From NCBI GenBank assembly GCA_003254885.1, contig QANT01003053.1, positions 1-64,000 on the forward strand: a DNA stretch of 64,000 bases, written 5' to 3'. How positions within the stretch are numbered: the first letter of the stretch is position 1; each line of letters begins with the position of its first letter. A program made the position numbers and the translations under genes. The DNA comes from Purshia tridentata. Its lineage: Eukaryota > Streptophyta > Magnoliopsida > Rosales > Rosaceae. Below, one piece after another: positions 49,102-60,806 of this stretch. The notes under the pieces are model-generated. The model saw only the letters and a program-made list of their open reading frames with translations. It did not search any database and was not told where the DNA came from.

Positions 49102-50479
49102 TATCATTTTTGTTAGAACAAATTTAAATTTCATATGTGTCATAGGAGATGTGATTCTTATGCGAAAAATGCAAGGAAAATTCTCAGTCACCCTCTATTT
49201 TTATAACATATAACCTATTTGAAATGATATATATTTATTATATTGTAATATGTTTATAGCCTCTTGCATTGAACGGAAATTCCTAGACAAAACCCACTAA
49301 CCTAATTCTTGGTCAAAGTAATAATAGTCTGCCTGTTTGAATAACTATATTTTGCTGTAGCTTTTCCATCTCTTTCTATTCATTTCGAATTTTGAACCTC
49401 ATTGATCTCTGCACCCAATTCTCTAATTTAATTTCTCCATGAGCCGCAACGCATGACTATGCCTAATTATCTCTTCCAAATCACACCCGTCTCTACCATC
49501 TTCTACTTCATCATCGCCATCCTGATTCCATCAGCTCAGTGCGATGACCAGTATTACCGATTCACAGAGTGCAGGCGTCCGTACGATTGCGGTCTCCTTA
49601 AAAACATATCCTACCCTTTCTGGTCAGCCAGTATGAGTCGATCCCAAGACTGCGGTCGGAAAGGCTTCGAACTCATCAACTGCCAAGACAATCAGCCTCT
49701 CATCAAAATCGAAGAACAAGAATTCCTCGTATTAAACATTACCACACAGCCCTACTTCCACACCATCACAATCGCTCGCCCCGATCTCTCTAAAAGTTAT
49801 TGCACCCAAAACCTCGTCAACACCACTTTAGATTACAACCTTTTTGCCAACGTTCAAACGGTTCGGAACCTCACTTTATTCTACGGATGCTTTCCTCAGA
49901 CTCAGAACGAGTCCATCCCAAACAATTTTACTTGCAACATCGATGGCACCAGCAACAATGTTTCGTACTACATGGACGATTCTCTGTCGAGGATATCTCC
50001 TCCGAATCGGATCGCTCGTGCCACATCCTTATCCGAGTTCCGATATTCTGGCAGGGGTTTGACGTTATGCCGAATGTGACGGCGGAAGTGCTGCAGCAGG
50101 TTTTGAGAGCAGGCTTTGAGGTTGAGTACAGGGCGCAGTGGGATATGTGCAGGGCGTGCATGGCTTCAAAAGGCACGTGTGGCTCCAACTCCACGTCTGA
50201 TTCTTTTCGCTGCTTTTGCGAGGACGGACCTCATGATCAAACTTGTCCAGGTTTTCATGGTATGCATACTCCGGCCTCCACTATTTCATTTTTTTCAAGT
50301 CTTCGTCCTTTTCTTGGGCAAAACTAACATAGCAGAGAAAAATAATGGGAAAAGAATGTTTCAATGGGGCAATTTAACCCGAAAGACCATGGTGTAGATC
50401 CGCCACTGAAATTTTCAACAAACAATTGGGTTTAGAAAATGACATCAGTTGAAAACTTGAAATAAATAAATAAAGGGAA

Positions 50480-50918
50480 ATATTCATTTTGATCTCTAGA
50501 TTATTACACTTGTATCAGTTTGATCCCTGAATAAAGGCAAAACTGATACAAGTGTAATAATTTGGTCACCATACTTCTAATTTGAAAAATTAAGAACTCT
50601 GACTTTTTTAATTTAGTCAATTGAGGACTTTTCCATTAATTTACACTTTTTTTATCCAAATTTATGTTTTTCTAACACCGTGTAAAGTTCTTTTTGAGAG
50701 CGAAATGGTTTATTTCATTTAAATCTTATCATTTTTTCCTCATTCATTATTTTTTCTTCTTTCATTTCTTTCTAAATTTGGATAAAAATGTGTAAATTGA
50801 TAGAAAAGTCCTCAATTAGTAAAATTGAAAAAGTCAGAGTCCTTAATTTTTAAAATTAGAAGTCTGCAAACCAAACTAATACAAGTGTAATAATTTGAGG
50901 ATCAAAATAACTATTTAC
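50480..50918. mobile_element. Foldback (MITE-like) element in kinase-gene intron 1
   Basis: Outer arms of about 45 bases (ATTTTGATC...TTATTACACTTGTATCAGTTT at the left, its reverse complement at the right near 50872-50918) are imperfect inverted repeats. An inner hairpin repeats the TTACACTTGTATCAG arm at 50500-50521 and 50540-50561. A further inner inverted pair lies around TCAATTGAGGACTTTTC. Non-coding. Confidence 0.75.
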
Positions 50919-51156
50919 TCATAAATAAATGATATAGCTTTACCTAAAGTAAAGTTCTTTTTGAGAGCGAAATGGTTCATTTCATTTAAATCTTATCATT
51001 TTTTCCTCATTCATTATTTTTTCTTCTTTCATTTCTTTCTAAATTTAGATAAAAATGTGTAAATTGATAGAAAAGTCCTCAATTAGTAAAATTGAAAAAG
51101 TCAGAGTCCTTAATTTTTAAAATTTACTCATAAATAAATGATATAGCTTTACCTAA
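50682..51156. repeat. Direct repeat derived from the intron foldback element
   Basis: About 175 bases from GTAAAGTTCTTTTTGAGAGC recur at 50949-51124 (first copy 50682-50863), nearly identical. The adjoining ACTCATAAATAAATGATATAG string occurs at about 50918 and 51125. This is a partial tandem duplication of the element plus flank. Confidence 0.88.
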
Positions 51157-52756
51157 AAATATAATATGTACCAAACAATATTTTAAAGTTTTATAGTTTC
51201 AAGTATAAGTTTATTGCTTAGATTTCTACATGTGTGTGGAAACTGGCAGGTTTTGGCTGATCTACTTGTGTGTGGAATAATATATTGACTTTCAGAAGCT
51301 TCCTTTAGATGGTTGTATCATTAATATTCTAAGAATTCTGCTTCTTTGATTGCTTGTGCAGGCAGTAAGGGGAATTTGAAAAAGGTTGTCATCACTGGTA
51401 TATTATTTACAACCATTTTAATTTCTTCATTTCTTTAATGTTTTACTACTTTTCCCAACTATATTATATTCACTCCTCATCCAACTATTGATGCCCGAAT
51501 CATCTCGTTCTTCTGCTGACAGGTGTTACTGCTACTGGAGGAACTGGGATCTTACTCTGTGTTATTGTTTGCTATATTAAAAGTAGGAGATCAATAATTG
51601 GGACAAAGAACGATCAAGATCTTGAGGACTTCATTCAGAAGAATGGACCTCTAGCAGCAAAAAGATACAAATTTTCGAATATCAGAAAAATGACCAACTC
51701 ATTCAGTGATAAAGTGGGTCAAGGAGGTTATGGTGATGTGTTCAAAGGTAAGCTACCGGATGGTTGTCCTGTGGCGGTGAAGGTTCTTAAGGCATCCAAA
51801 GGGAATGGAGAGGACTTTGTTAATGAGGTTGCAAGCATTAGTAGAACTTCCCATGTTAATGTTGTCACTCTTTTGGGGTATTGCTTTGAAGGTCAGAAAA
51901 GAGCTCTCATATATGAGTTCATGCCCAATGGATCACTTGAGAAGTTCATATGCAAAGACAGTCCTTTGAAAACCACTCCACCGTTGGAATTGGAAAAACT
52001 CTTTGAAATTGCTTGTGGGATAGCTCGAGGACTCGAGTACTTGCACCGTGGGTGCAGCACAAGAATTTTGCATTTTGACATAAAGCCACATAATATTCTT
52101 TTGGATGAAAATTTTTGCCCGAAAATTTCTGACTTTGGGCTTTCTAAACTTTTCTTGAGGAAGGAGAGCATTATATCAATGTCAGATGCTAGAGGAACAA
52201 TAGGGTACATAGCTCCAGAAGTGTTCTGTAGAAACTTTGGAGCAGTGTCTGTTAAGTCCGATGTCTATAGTTATGGAATGATGATTCTGGAGATGGTTGG
52301 AGGAAGAAAGAACAATGATGTTCGAATGAGCCACACCAGTGATATTTATTTTCCGGATTGGGTTTATAAGCGTCTTGAGCAGGGCAGCAATTTAGGATTG
52401 CCCAATCTCATGACCGAAGAGGAAAATGAACTTGCAAGGAAGATGATTTTAGTGGGGTTGTGGTGCATACAGACAAAGCCATCAGATAGGCCATCCATGA
52501 GTAAAGTGATAGAAATGTTGGAAGGAAGCATTGAAGCTTTGCATATACCACCAAAGCCTGTCCTATATTCTCCTGTGAGATCACCAGCAGAATCTTCCAC
52601 CATATCAATTTTAAGTTAGTAGCATTGTCTGTTAGAACATAATTAATTTGTTATTGTCAGAGGAGATGTTATTCTTGTGCAAAAAAATGCCAGGAAAATT
52701 TTCAGTCACCCTCTATTTTAGTAGCAAATAACCGATTTCATTGTTATTGTCATATG

Positions 52757-53045
52757 TTGCAAGGGAAAACACCACTACCATTTGGTGTTGTATACCTGCT
52801 AATTCAATTTAGTGTCAGAGAATCTGGTGAAGGTGGCAGTGGATCACTCTGTATCAACACAAAATCATCAGCTGAAATATCAATATCAATCTACTCTGCC
52901 TTTTCTTTACTAAAATTCTTACTCTGTAGTTCATCTAGCACATCAACCATACAAGTTCTCATGTCCCTCTCATTTTTCAGGCACCCAAATGCTATGTTCT
53001 TAATTGGCAAACTTAGATAAATTACATGGAAAACTTTAACCAGCA
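52757..53045 (-). pseudogene. 3'-end relic of an LRK10L1-type kinase
   Basis: On the minus strand this matches the last roughly 200 bases of the coding region and 3' flank of the intact gene at 58580-56209. Shared blocks include ACTACCATTTGGTGTT, GGCAGTGGATCACTCTGTA, TCTGCCTTTTCTTTACTAAAAT and AACCATACAAG.TCTCATGTCC. It has indels and no flanking kinase exons. The string GGCAAACTTAGATAAAT, which lies beyond the stop in the intact gene, sits at the wrong end here, so the relic is rearranged. Confidence 0.82.
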
Positions 53046-53957
53046 ACTAACCAAAGCAGAATCTTCAAATATTGCTATCTCTGCTATCTGTGAGGAAAAG
53101 AGCAGAGTCCTTCGTCCTAGAGGAGCACAGCTTGTTTAGCTTAATGGGACTTGGGTCCATTATAAAAAAGGAGTAGTCAGTGATAATATTATATCATATT
53201 ATGGAATGCAGAACAAATCAACACACACCCAGTACATCCAAGACTTGAAAGAAAACACTAAGCACATCCAAGGTTCCACCAGCTCAACCAATCACACAGC
53301 ACCTGGATAAGAATGGCATATTGAATATTCCATTGGAAATATCTGTGACTGTGAGTCAAAACTTGTAACATATCTTGCATAACAGACTTAACAGTATTCA
53401 TTGTACAAACTGTAGGAATTTCTTTATAACTGTATGTAGAATTGGAAAATTCTGCCATATAGTCAGTACATCTACTTTTTTATCCTTAAATTTTGATGTG
53501 TTTATTTTTGCACTACTAAAAGATATTGATTTTCCATCATCAATATGAGTGTACGTCAATTAGCCCAAAAAAAAAAATTGAGTGTACCTCATACATTTGC
53601 AGTACTAAAACCCCCATATATTTGGAGTACTGTACGCGCATCATTCATTGAATAAATTCTTTTTCTTTCTTTGGTGGAATTCATTCAATCAATTCAAGCA
53701 TTCAATTTTCCACACTTTTGCTAGTCAATTATTCCTTTCTATTCCTTCTTCCTCTTCTCTAAATTATTAGTCAAAATATCAGACCATTACTTTGAGTCTT
53801 TGTGGTTATGACGCGGTTTTCAACTCTCTTTTTTTCAAGAATCGGGGCTTTGATAATCCCATATCACTTTTTTTTTTCTTTCATGTGGAGTGGGTTGGAA
53901 ATCAGACAATTGAAGGGGAAAAAAAAGCAGATGATCTATTGATCTTGAGCGTTGGAA
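53046..53957. other. Intergenic; promoter of the chimeric gene
   Basis: No gene supported; short frames only. A possible leader lies just before ATG 53958. Confidence 0.45.
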
Positions 53958-54838
53958 ATGGAGAGAACAACTGGATCACGATTTGAGAATATTCGTGGAG
54001 AGTCTTCTTCTGAGCCAACTTTCAGCGGTGAGGTTTTTACAGAACATGGCCACAACATCACTAATGTCTATGACAATCCAACAAAGGTAATGTGATCAAA
54101 ACTCATAAACATAGGCAGTGAAGCCAAAGCTAACTTTTTCGAATGCATATTTCTTGATAGACCTCTTTATTATTATTAGTTTCTTCTCATCTGTAGGATA
54201 CTTCAGCAGAGTGGGTATTTTTACTCACTAACCTCACTCTAGAGATTTCGTCAGCTGCTTTTGATCAGGCTTCTTCTCCAAGTAAACCCCACTATGCATT
54301 ATTTGGTATACTGTTGGGTATTGCAGCTCTACTCACTTCCATGGGGGAGCTCATTTACAAAGGTATAAAGGAAAGAGTTGTATGGAGAAGTTGGGGAAAG
54401 ATGCCATGGTTTTACTATCCACCTCCTCGAAACACACTTTTCGGTACTCTTCCTGACGTTTTTGGATTAGTTGGTGGCACGTTTCAGTGCCTTTGCTCCA
54501 TAGTTCAGTATGTTTGCTTCATTCGGCATGCGAATAATCCTTTCAAACTATCCCTTTTTCCTGTCATCTTTCTTATCGGTTTGGCTTGTTCAAGACTAAC
54601 TAGGAACCGAAACTACACCATTTATCATAATAATAACATCTTGATGGAGCGAATCAGAACCTTGCAGGCAGCATTAGAACAATCAAACTTAGAGCTAGTT
54701 TTTAGTAAGAACATTTCAGCCACAATATTCACTGGAAGCAAGATGCAGATGAAGAAAACAACCCACTTCAAATGCTGCTTGTGGGTAAATTTGGTGATCA
54801 AATGGTTCCAATCTCTCTATCCCATCCAATCAAAGTAG
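53958..54838 (+). CDS. Three-pass membrane protein of unknown family, fused to a CBP60 fragment
   Basis: Two exons, 53958-54086 and 54197-54838, join in frame to 256 residues. The N terminus (MERTTGSRFENIRGESSSEP) is soluble. Three hydrophobic stretches follow: FGILLGIAALLTSMGELIY, FGLVGGTFQCLCSIVQYVCF and LSLFPVIFLIGLACSRL. Between them are conserved-looking motifs such as RSWGKMPWFYYPP. I do not recognise the family. After NRNYTIYHNNN the frame runs on without a stop into LQAALEQSNLELVFSKNISA, which is clearly CBP60 core sequence. It then shifts frame at about 54743 and stops at 54838. Whether the CBP60 part is translated, or whether the true gene ends or splices earlier, cannot be decided here. 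Confidence 0.6.
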
Positions 54839-55179
54839 AAATTGTAGTTCTTGATGGGGACTTCTTTCGGCCTGACCACAATTGGACTAGTGAGGAATTT
54901 GATAACAACATCTTGAGGCCAGAACGAACCGGCAGGCGACCCTTGCTCAATGGGGAAGTACTTGTCACTGTGAGAGATGGGGTTGCAACAATTAATCGAG
55001 ATATTGTGTTTACAGATAATTCGAGCTGGATTAGGGGCAAAAATTTTAGGCTGGGTGCAAGAGTGGCTCCAGGGTCAGGCTATTTTGTTAAAGATCGACA
55101 GGAAAAAGAATACAAGTTTCCATCATTTATCTTCCTAGCTATCTACTTGTACTATATATACAGAACATGGAGAGGCTAG
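54655..55179 (+). pseudogene. Truncated CBP60 copy
   Basis: Homologous to exon 3 of the CBP60 gene at 43361. In one frame it has LELVFSKNISATIFTGSK. After a 1-base deletion near 54743 the next frame carries [37 protein letters not shown] and [20 protein letters not shown]. About a dozen codons after the SGY string are missing, and the end diverges after EYK. No later CBP60 exons follow. The run ...KDRQEKEYK could correspond to a spliced exon 3-exon 4 join (GE-LYKK) without the intron, but the match is too short to prove a retrocopy. Confidence 0.88.
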
Positions 55180-56208
55180 AGTGCCATAGTAAGCCACATT
55201 TTTGTGTAATGATATGGCTCGTTATGGTAACTAATGTTAAAGACTTGTAAAATCTATTTACAAACACATTACAGTGCACACCATAGAGAACATAAATAAC
55301 TGTCATTCTATTATCAAAAGCTTTAAAATTTTAGCGGCCAAAATAAAAGCATTGAAATTTTGCAGAAATTGGACTAGGGGTTATCAATTTGTACACCAAT
55401 ATCAAGTTCATGCACTTTCAACCATCTGCCAACAAAAATGGAACTTGGGAAGCTCCATTTTGGGTCATTCTCACTTTTTGAGTATGAATGACTGAACATA
55501 TATCCCAGTAATTAGATTGAGGAGAAAGCTGCAGGATCTGTCTTAGAAGCGTATTGGAGCTTCAGCTCCGATATTCTCACTCATCAACATTGCAATTGGC
55601 ATGTAGTTTGTTTTTAAGTTCTGTTCTGGTTGTTTGCCTTTTGTCAGTTTTATTCATTTTGGGGCCTTGCTTTTACGAATGAATTTATCTACTTAAATTA
55701 CTTGCTGTGAGTTGTTTGTATGTTTGTATATTTTGTCCCTATAGTCACACTTGTTTATCTACCAAAAAGTTAACATTGATGCATGAATTGTTTAACCTTA
55801 GAGGTAAATTCAGAGGAGGAGATCTGATCCTTATCCTAAAAAGCAAGGAAAATTTTCAATCACTCTCCATTTTTTCAGATGACTTGCTCATAGACATAAC
55901 CCATATAACAAATAAAACAATTAAATTGTTACAAATATGAGTGAGTCGAAACAATTCAGATTAATCATGTAGCCTAATTGCGCTATACATGGACCTTAGC
56001 ATATACCCTGTCAGCTCTCACACAATGTACATCTCATTCAACAAGTCACATGTTTAGTAGATGAAAAGAAAATGACAGTCATCATCTTCTGGGGTATGGT
56101 GAAAGGTACCAGAACGGTATTCTCTTAGCTATGCTCTTGGTAAACTTAGATAAATGACAAGTAAACCTTTAACCACTACTACCATTTGGTGTTACATCCA
56201 CTAATCCA
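55180..56208. other. Intergenic, including a kinase 3'-UTR relic
   Basis: No gene. At about 55800-55885, AGAGGAGGAGATCTGATCCTTAT and GCAAGGAAAATTTTCAATCACTCTCCATTTTT match the 3' UTR of the LRK10L2-type genes at 52640-52720 and 49140-49200. This is a relic of a lost plus-strand kinase gene, in convergent position to the intact kinase gene that follows. Confidence 0.65.
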
Positions 56209-58580
56209 TTATAATGTCACATAATCTGGTGAATGTGGCAGTGGATCACTCTGTAGCAGCACAACATCATCAACTGAAATATCAATCTCCTCTGCCTTTT
56301 CTTTACTAAAATCCTTACTCTGTATCCGATTTAGTTCATTTAGCACACCAACCATACAAGGTCTCATGTCCTTCTCACTTTGCAGGCACTGAAATGCTAA
56401 TTCCGCCACAGCAATTATCATTTTTCTTACTCTATAGTCTGATTCAAATCCCAGGCATGGGTCTACTAGCTCATGCAATGCATGGTGTTGAATCTTGTTG
56501 ATAGCCATGCTTGACAAATTAATCTCATGTCTATGCCTCGTGATATCAACAGCAGGCAATGATGATATGAGTTCAATTAAGACCACCCCAAAGCTATAGA
56601 CATCACTCTTACTAGTAAGCTGGTAGCATTGGCTATAATCAGGATCAACATATCCTGGAGTCCCTTGAGGAGCAGTTGAGATGTGAGTGACATCTAAGGG
56701 GAAGAGCCGAGATAGTCCAAAATCTGCTACTTTGACACAGAAATTGTTGCCAAGGAGAATATTACTGGTTTTCACATCACGGTGGATGATGTCAGATGCA
56801 TGAAGATATGACAATGCACTTGCAGTTTCTATGGCAATATTCATTCGAGTAAGCCATGACAATGCGCCAGGTTTTGCTCGTTCACCATGAAGATGATCAG
56901 CAAGAGTTCCATTAGGAACATATTCGTATACAAGAAGGAGTTCACGGCTGTGGCGAGAGGTGCAACCATACAGTAAGACAAGATTTTGGTGGCGTAGGCG
57001 GGCTAAAATCTCAATTTCATTCATGAACTGCTCAACTCTCTTGTAATTGTTTTCATATAGACGCTTGACAGCAACAGCTCTCCCATCATGGACCTTTCCT
57101 GTATAAGAAATTTACAAAGAACAAGAAGGTTCATAAAATGACCAACAAAAATTTGTGATCTTAAGGATTTAGGGTGTTGGTTCTTAGTCTCTTACCATAA
57201 TACACTGTACCACAGCCTCCATCACCAAGTTCTTTGGCTGAATCAAAATTGTTAGTTGCTTCTTGAAGTTCCTTATAGCTGAACAACTGGACTCCAAGGT
57301 AGGTACTACCCTTCTCAGTATCATTCCTGGAAGAAGTATTAGAAAAGATGCTTCGAGATACAAGGTATGATGGATCATATTGTTTTCTGTGACGGCATTG
57401 GTATATAAAGAAAATAAGGCACATTATGGCCACAGTAGCAACAGCTGTGCAAACACCTGGGGACAAGGGGTTGCAATTGATAATTAGATGAAGAATGAAT
57501 AAAATCTAATTGGGAAATGTAGTAACACATTGAAGAACTGAAGAGAACAAGGGTTGTTGATAATTACCTACTATAACCTTTCTTCTCCAGTTCCACTTAT
57601 TGCCTGCAAAAGCAATCAAGAAGCAGAATTCTAAGAATTTAATGATTGATACAAATTAATCATTAGGGGTGGAAAAAACCAAACTGTAAGTGCTGATAGA
57701 ATATGCAAATTAACTTGAACATTATTGCTATCTACAAACAAAAAACTACAGAAGAAATCTTCACTAGTATTTTCCAAAAATTTCAAGAAGTACTAAAAGG
57801 TGAAAATGTAACTACAGAAGTATCATCATCACAGGTTTTGACATGAGGTCGATTGCTGCAAAAACAGACAAATTCCTTGTTATCAAATCCACAATGCTCA
57901 CCACAATTGCTGCAATTTTGTGGAGTCCAATTCAAAAGGAACCCCATCTTTAAGATTTCAGTGTAATTCATTTTCAACAGGGTATCGACACCAACAGCCT
58001 CATCCACAGGCAAGATAACCAAAGACTGGCATAAGTCTGATGAAAAGTTCATGTGCTCCACTACCTTCTTGTGAAAAGTAGCAAAAGAATGATGGGTGGC
58101 ATTGCTAGCACAACCAATTGGGTATGAATACATGTACTCATCATTAGGTAGTTTGGTGCACTTGTAGAAGAAGGAAAAATCAGTATGAGCAGAACTATAA
58201 TTGAAAAGTGTTCGATCAAGGCTGAAGTTGTGCAGAGGAAGTGGACATTTTTCATCATACACAGCAGCATTGGCCAGCAGAAATGAATGGTTTGAGTAGA
58301 AGATGTCTTTGATGATATAATCATCGTCAGAAATAGTAAATACTGGATTTTCGTCTTTGCAGGCGATCTTGAAGCTGGGGTAGCCACAAGAGGGTTCTTG
58401 TTGATCAGAAAGCCAAAAGGGGTAGCTTATATTTGGACCAGTCCTACATGTTTTAGGCTTGCAGGCCTCATTGTTTTGGTCTGCAGAGAAGGTTTGCTTG
58501 GCTAAGGTTATGAAGAAGATGGAAGCAATGCATATATGGAAAGGTATTTTGGGTTTGAAGTAGCTTTGAAGGAGATCCAT
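56209..58580 (-). CDS. LRK10L1-type receptor-like serine/threonine kinase
   Basis: Plasma-membrane receptor kinase of the LEAF RUST 10-like (GUB_WAK_bind/WAK_assoc) family. Exons in transcript order: 58580 to about 57794, 57603-57568 (36 bases), 57456-57196, 57098-56209, giving about 657 residues. The signal peptide ends near FSADQNNEAC. The ectodomain has CRTGPNISYPFW, Cys-rich spacing and a WAK-associated C-terminal block (CSNCGEHCGFDNKEFVCFC). The membrane span is GVCTAVATVAIMCLIFFIY. The kinase has a GDGGCG loop, VAVKRL lysine, IIHRDVKTSNILL loop (RD type), DFGLSRLF and GTPGYVDPDY. The exon 1 donor is the only weak point: GTACTT at 57793 and GTGATG further upstream both keep frame. The family includes regulators of ABA signalling and pathogen response; the ligand is unknown. 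Confidence 0.92.
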
Positions 58581-60806
58581 TTGGGGTGGATGATCAAGAA
58601 ACAGAGAGAAAACAGAGGAGAAATCATATAGTGAAATGAAAGTTAGAAATAAATTAAACATATAGTGGAAAATTCTTGGTAGTAGGTATTATTTGGTTTG
58701 TGTCTATGATTGGACTTTGAAACAGGAAAAAAAAAAAAAAACCAATGGTTTAAGCAACAGCAAAGACTTTTGCTTCTTCAAACTGGACCGAAAGCAAGAC
58801 TTCAAAAATGGGTTCTGACCATCTTTTTGTTGAAATACGTATACCAATGAACATGTACTACTTGTATGGTTTGGGTTTGGCTGAAGGATATTATAGTAGT
58901 GCATCAATGTCATGATAAACATAACTAGTGGACTATTTCGTTGCATAAGGAGCAGCAAGGTTCGAAAATGATTACAGCTTTTGGTGGGAAGGTAGTCAAA
59001 CAAGGGCCAGCCAAGAGAATCATAATAAGATTTCGTTTTCAAAGTTCAGAGACTTTTCGTAGAGAAAATTCTGGGAAACTCAAAACCATTACGAGTATTT
59101 CGTTTTCAACTATATTCTTGGTAATTCGAAATTTTCGGACAACCTTTGGAATTCATAGTCATACAAAAAATAGACACGACACTAATTTATTTGATGATAT
59201 TGACATCTAGTGAAGTACATATCATTTAGGCATAATTTTGACTTTTGAATTGTAGAAGAAGGATTGAGACTTGGAAAAATCAATGCTAAATACCTTAAAA
59301 CTCTAGTTAGTTAAGAGGTAAATCTGGGGATTAAGGGGTGTGGTTACTACTGTGGTAGGTAGGGTTTAGAGAAAAAAACTTTTGGCAGAGTCTAATTAAC
59401 TTTAGAATTGTTGAAGACAGAGTCAACGATTGGAAAAAAAGGGTTTTCTCCTTTGATGTATACAATAAATGAGTGATGGGATGTTCTAACAAATGATTCA
59501 TGATTGGGTGGAGGTGGAGGAGTTTGCGTGAGAGCTATATTATATATGGATTTGGTTGGTTAAACCGAAAGTGTAGAAAGGATATGTAGCTGTGGACTTG
59601 TTTGGCTTCTTTCGTTTTGCAATTTGCATTGCATGCCTCAAAAGTAACAGAGTAGAATGAGAAAATGTTGATCCAAGCACGATGGTGACGTGCACAGGAT
59701 CAAATACTTATGCTACTGAATTCTCCAACAGATATGATTAATTTACAGGTATAACCTTGAGCAAGAATAGTTCAATTGTTCAAGGTTCGAGTTGGGTAGT
59801 CTTTTACTGAATTCAAGCAGTCCTTATTGTTCAACCCCAAAAACAAACCCAGTCCTAATTGTTCAACTAGTGGATTTTCAGGAAGCCCAACCCACAGCCA
59901 TCTCATTGTAAGGCCTAATAACATGTATACTTTACTCATATAAAAAAACACATATACTATACAAGAATTAATTCGGGGTACATATATTAGACAAGATCGA
60001 ACTTATAATATATGAAGAGAGAAGATTCATTGAAGGATGGAAGAAAAAATAAGCACACAATGAATGAATATTATGTATGAAAAGTCTGTGGAGCAGTTAT
60101 GTATTATATATAAGGTTAATCTTGGTGATCACGAATTCAGATTCGTCTAACTTAATTTGGTGTGAAGTGCGAACTAGCTAATTAATGAAAATTAAGGAAC
60201 AGAGGGCATATTCAATTCCATATATGCTTCTCTCGTGGACCGTTGACTTGTTCAAAATAAGCATACATGTACCAATTAAGACAGCCCCAGCATGTTGCAC
60301 ACACCAACTGGCCATGGGTTGTCCTCTTTCTAAAAGTCGATGGCGATGACTGAGATGATCAGTCAAACCAGAACCCTCTTCTGCCATGTCCAGCTCCACT
60401 TGGGGAGGGTTTATTAATAACCACATGCAACTTAATTGAAACTTAGTTTTATAGAGGTGTCGGTCCATCCATTGACAATGTATATGTAACTATTTCTCTA
60501 TATATATCTCTAGCATTTTTGTTTGAAGTGGTCTAATTTTGACTAACTAGTTAATATTGGAATGGAAACTCCTAAGTACTACTCGATCTTCTTTCAAATA
60601 ATGATCAGATCCAGCCTTGTTTACCAAGAACTTGCCTAATTTTTCTACCAAGTAGTCACGAACTAATTAACACTGCCATATATATATATATACATATTAA
60701 TTGTTATGCCAATTAATTCCTAGTAACAAAATTAATTAAGCAAGAACTTAAAACTCTGGATCGATGAAAGACAAAGTAATTAGAAGAAGAAATAGAAGAT
60801 GCATAC
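58581..60806. other. Intergenic within the kinase cluster
   Basis: Promoter of the minus-strand receptor kinase, then AT-rich sequence. Exon 2 and kinase exons that should follow the ectodomain copy at 61613-60807 were looked for and not found. The frame at 60468-60178 has no recognisable motif. Confidence 0.55.

Larger units (their letters stand above)
49453..52619 (+). pseudogene. LRK10L2-type receptor kinase with a frameshifted ectodomain
   Basis: Three exons: 49453-50259, 51362-51397 and 51523-52619. Exon 1 encodes a signal peptide ending near IPSAQC and a GUB_WAK_bind ectodomain (CDDQYYRFTEC, NISYPFW). A frameshift near 49985-50005 moves the rest of the ectodomain (VLQQVLRAGFEVEYRAQW, CRACMASKGTCG) into another frame. 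Exon 2 is 36 bases, as in the relative at 57603. Exon 3 encodes the membrane span (GILLCVIVCYI) and an intact kinase: GQGGYGDV loop, VAVKVLK lysine, HFDIKPHNILL catalytic loop, DFG and APE. Phe replaces the HRD arginine, so it is a non-RD kinase, as in many immune receptor kinases. The kinase is uninterrupted, so a short or alternative product is possible, but the full receptor cannot be made from this sequence as read. Confidence 0.82.

Noticed and set aside
60178-60468. 96-codon minus-strand frame
   Set aside because: No recognisable motif and no homology to the kinase exons expected here.
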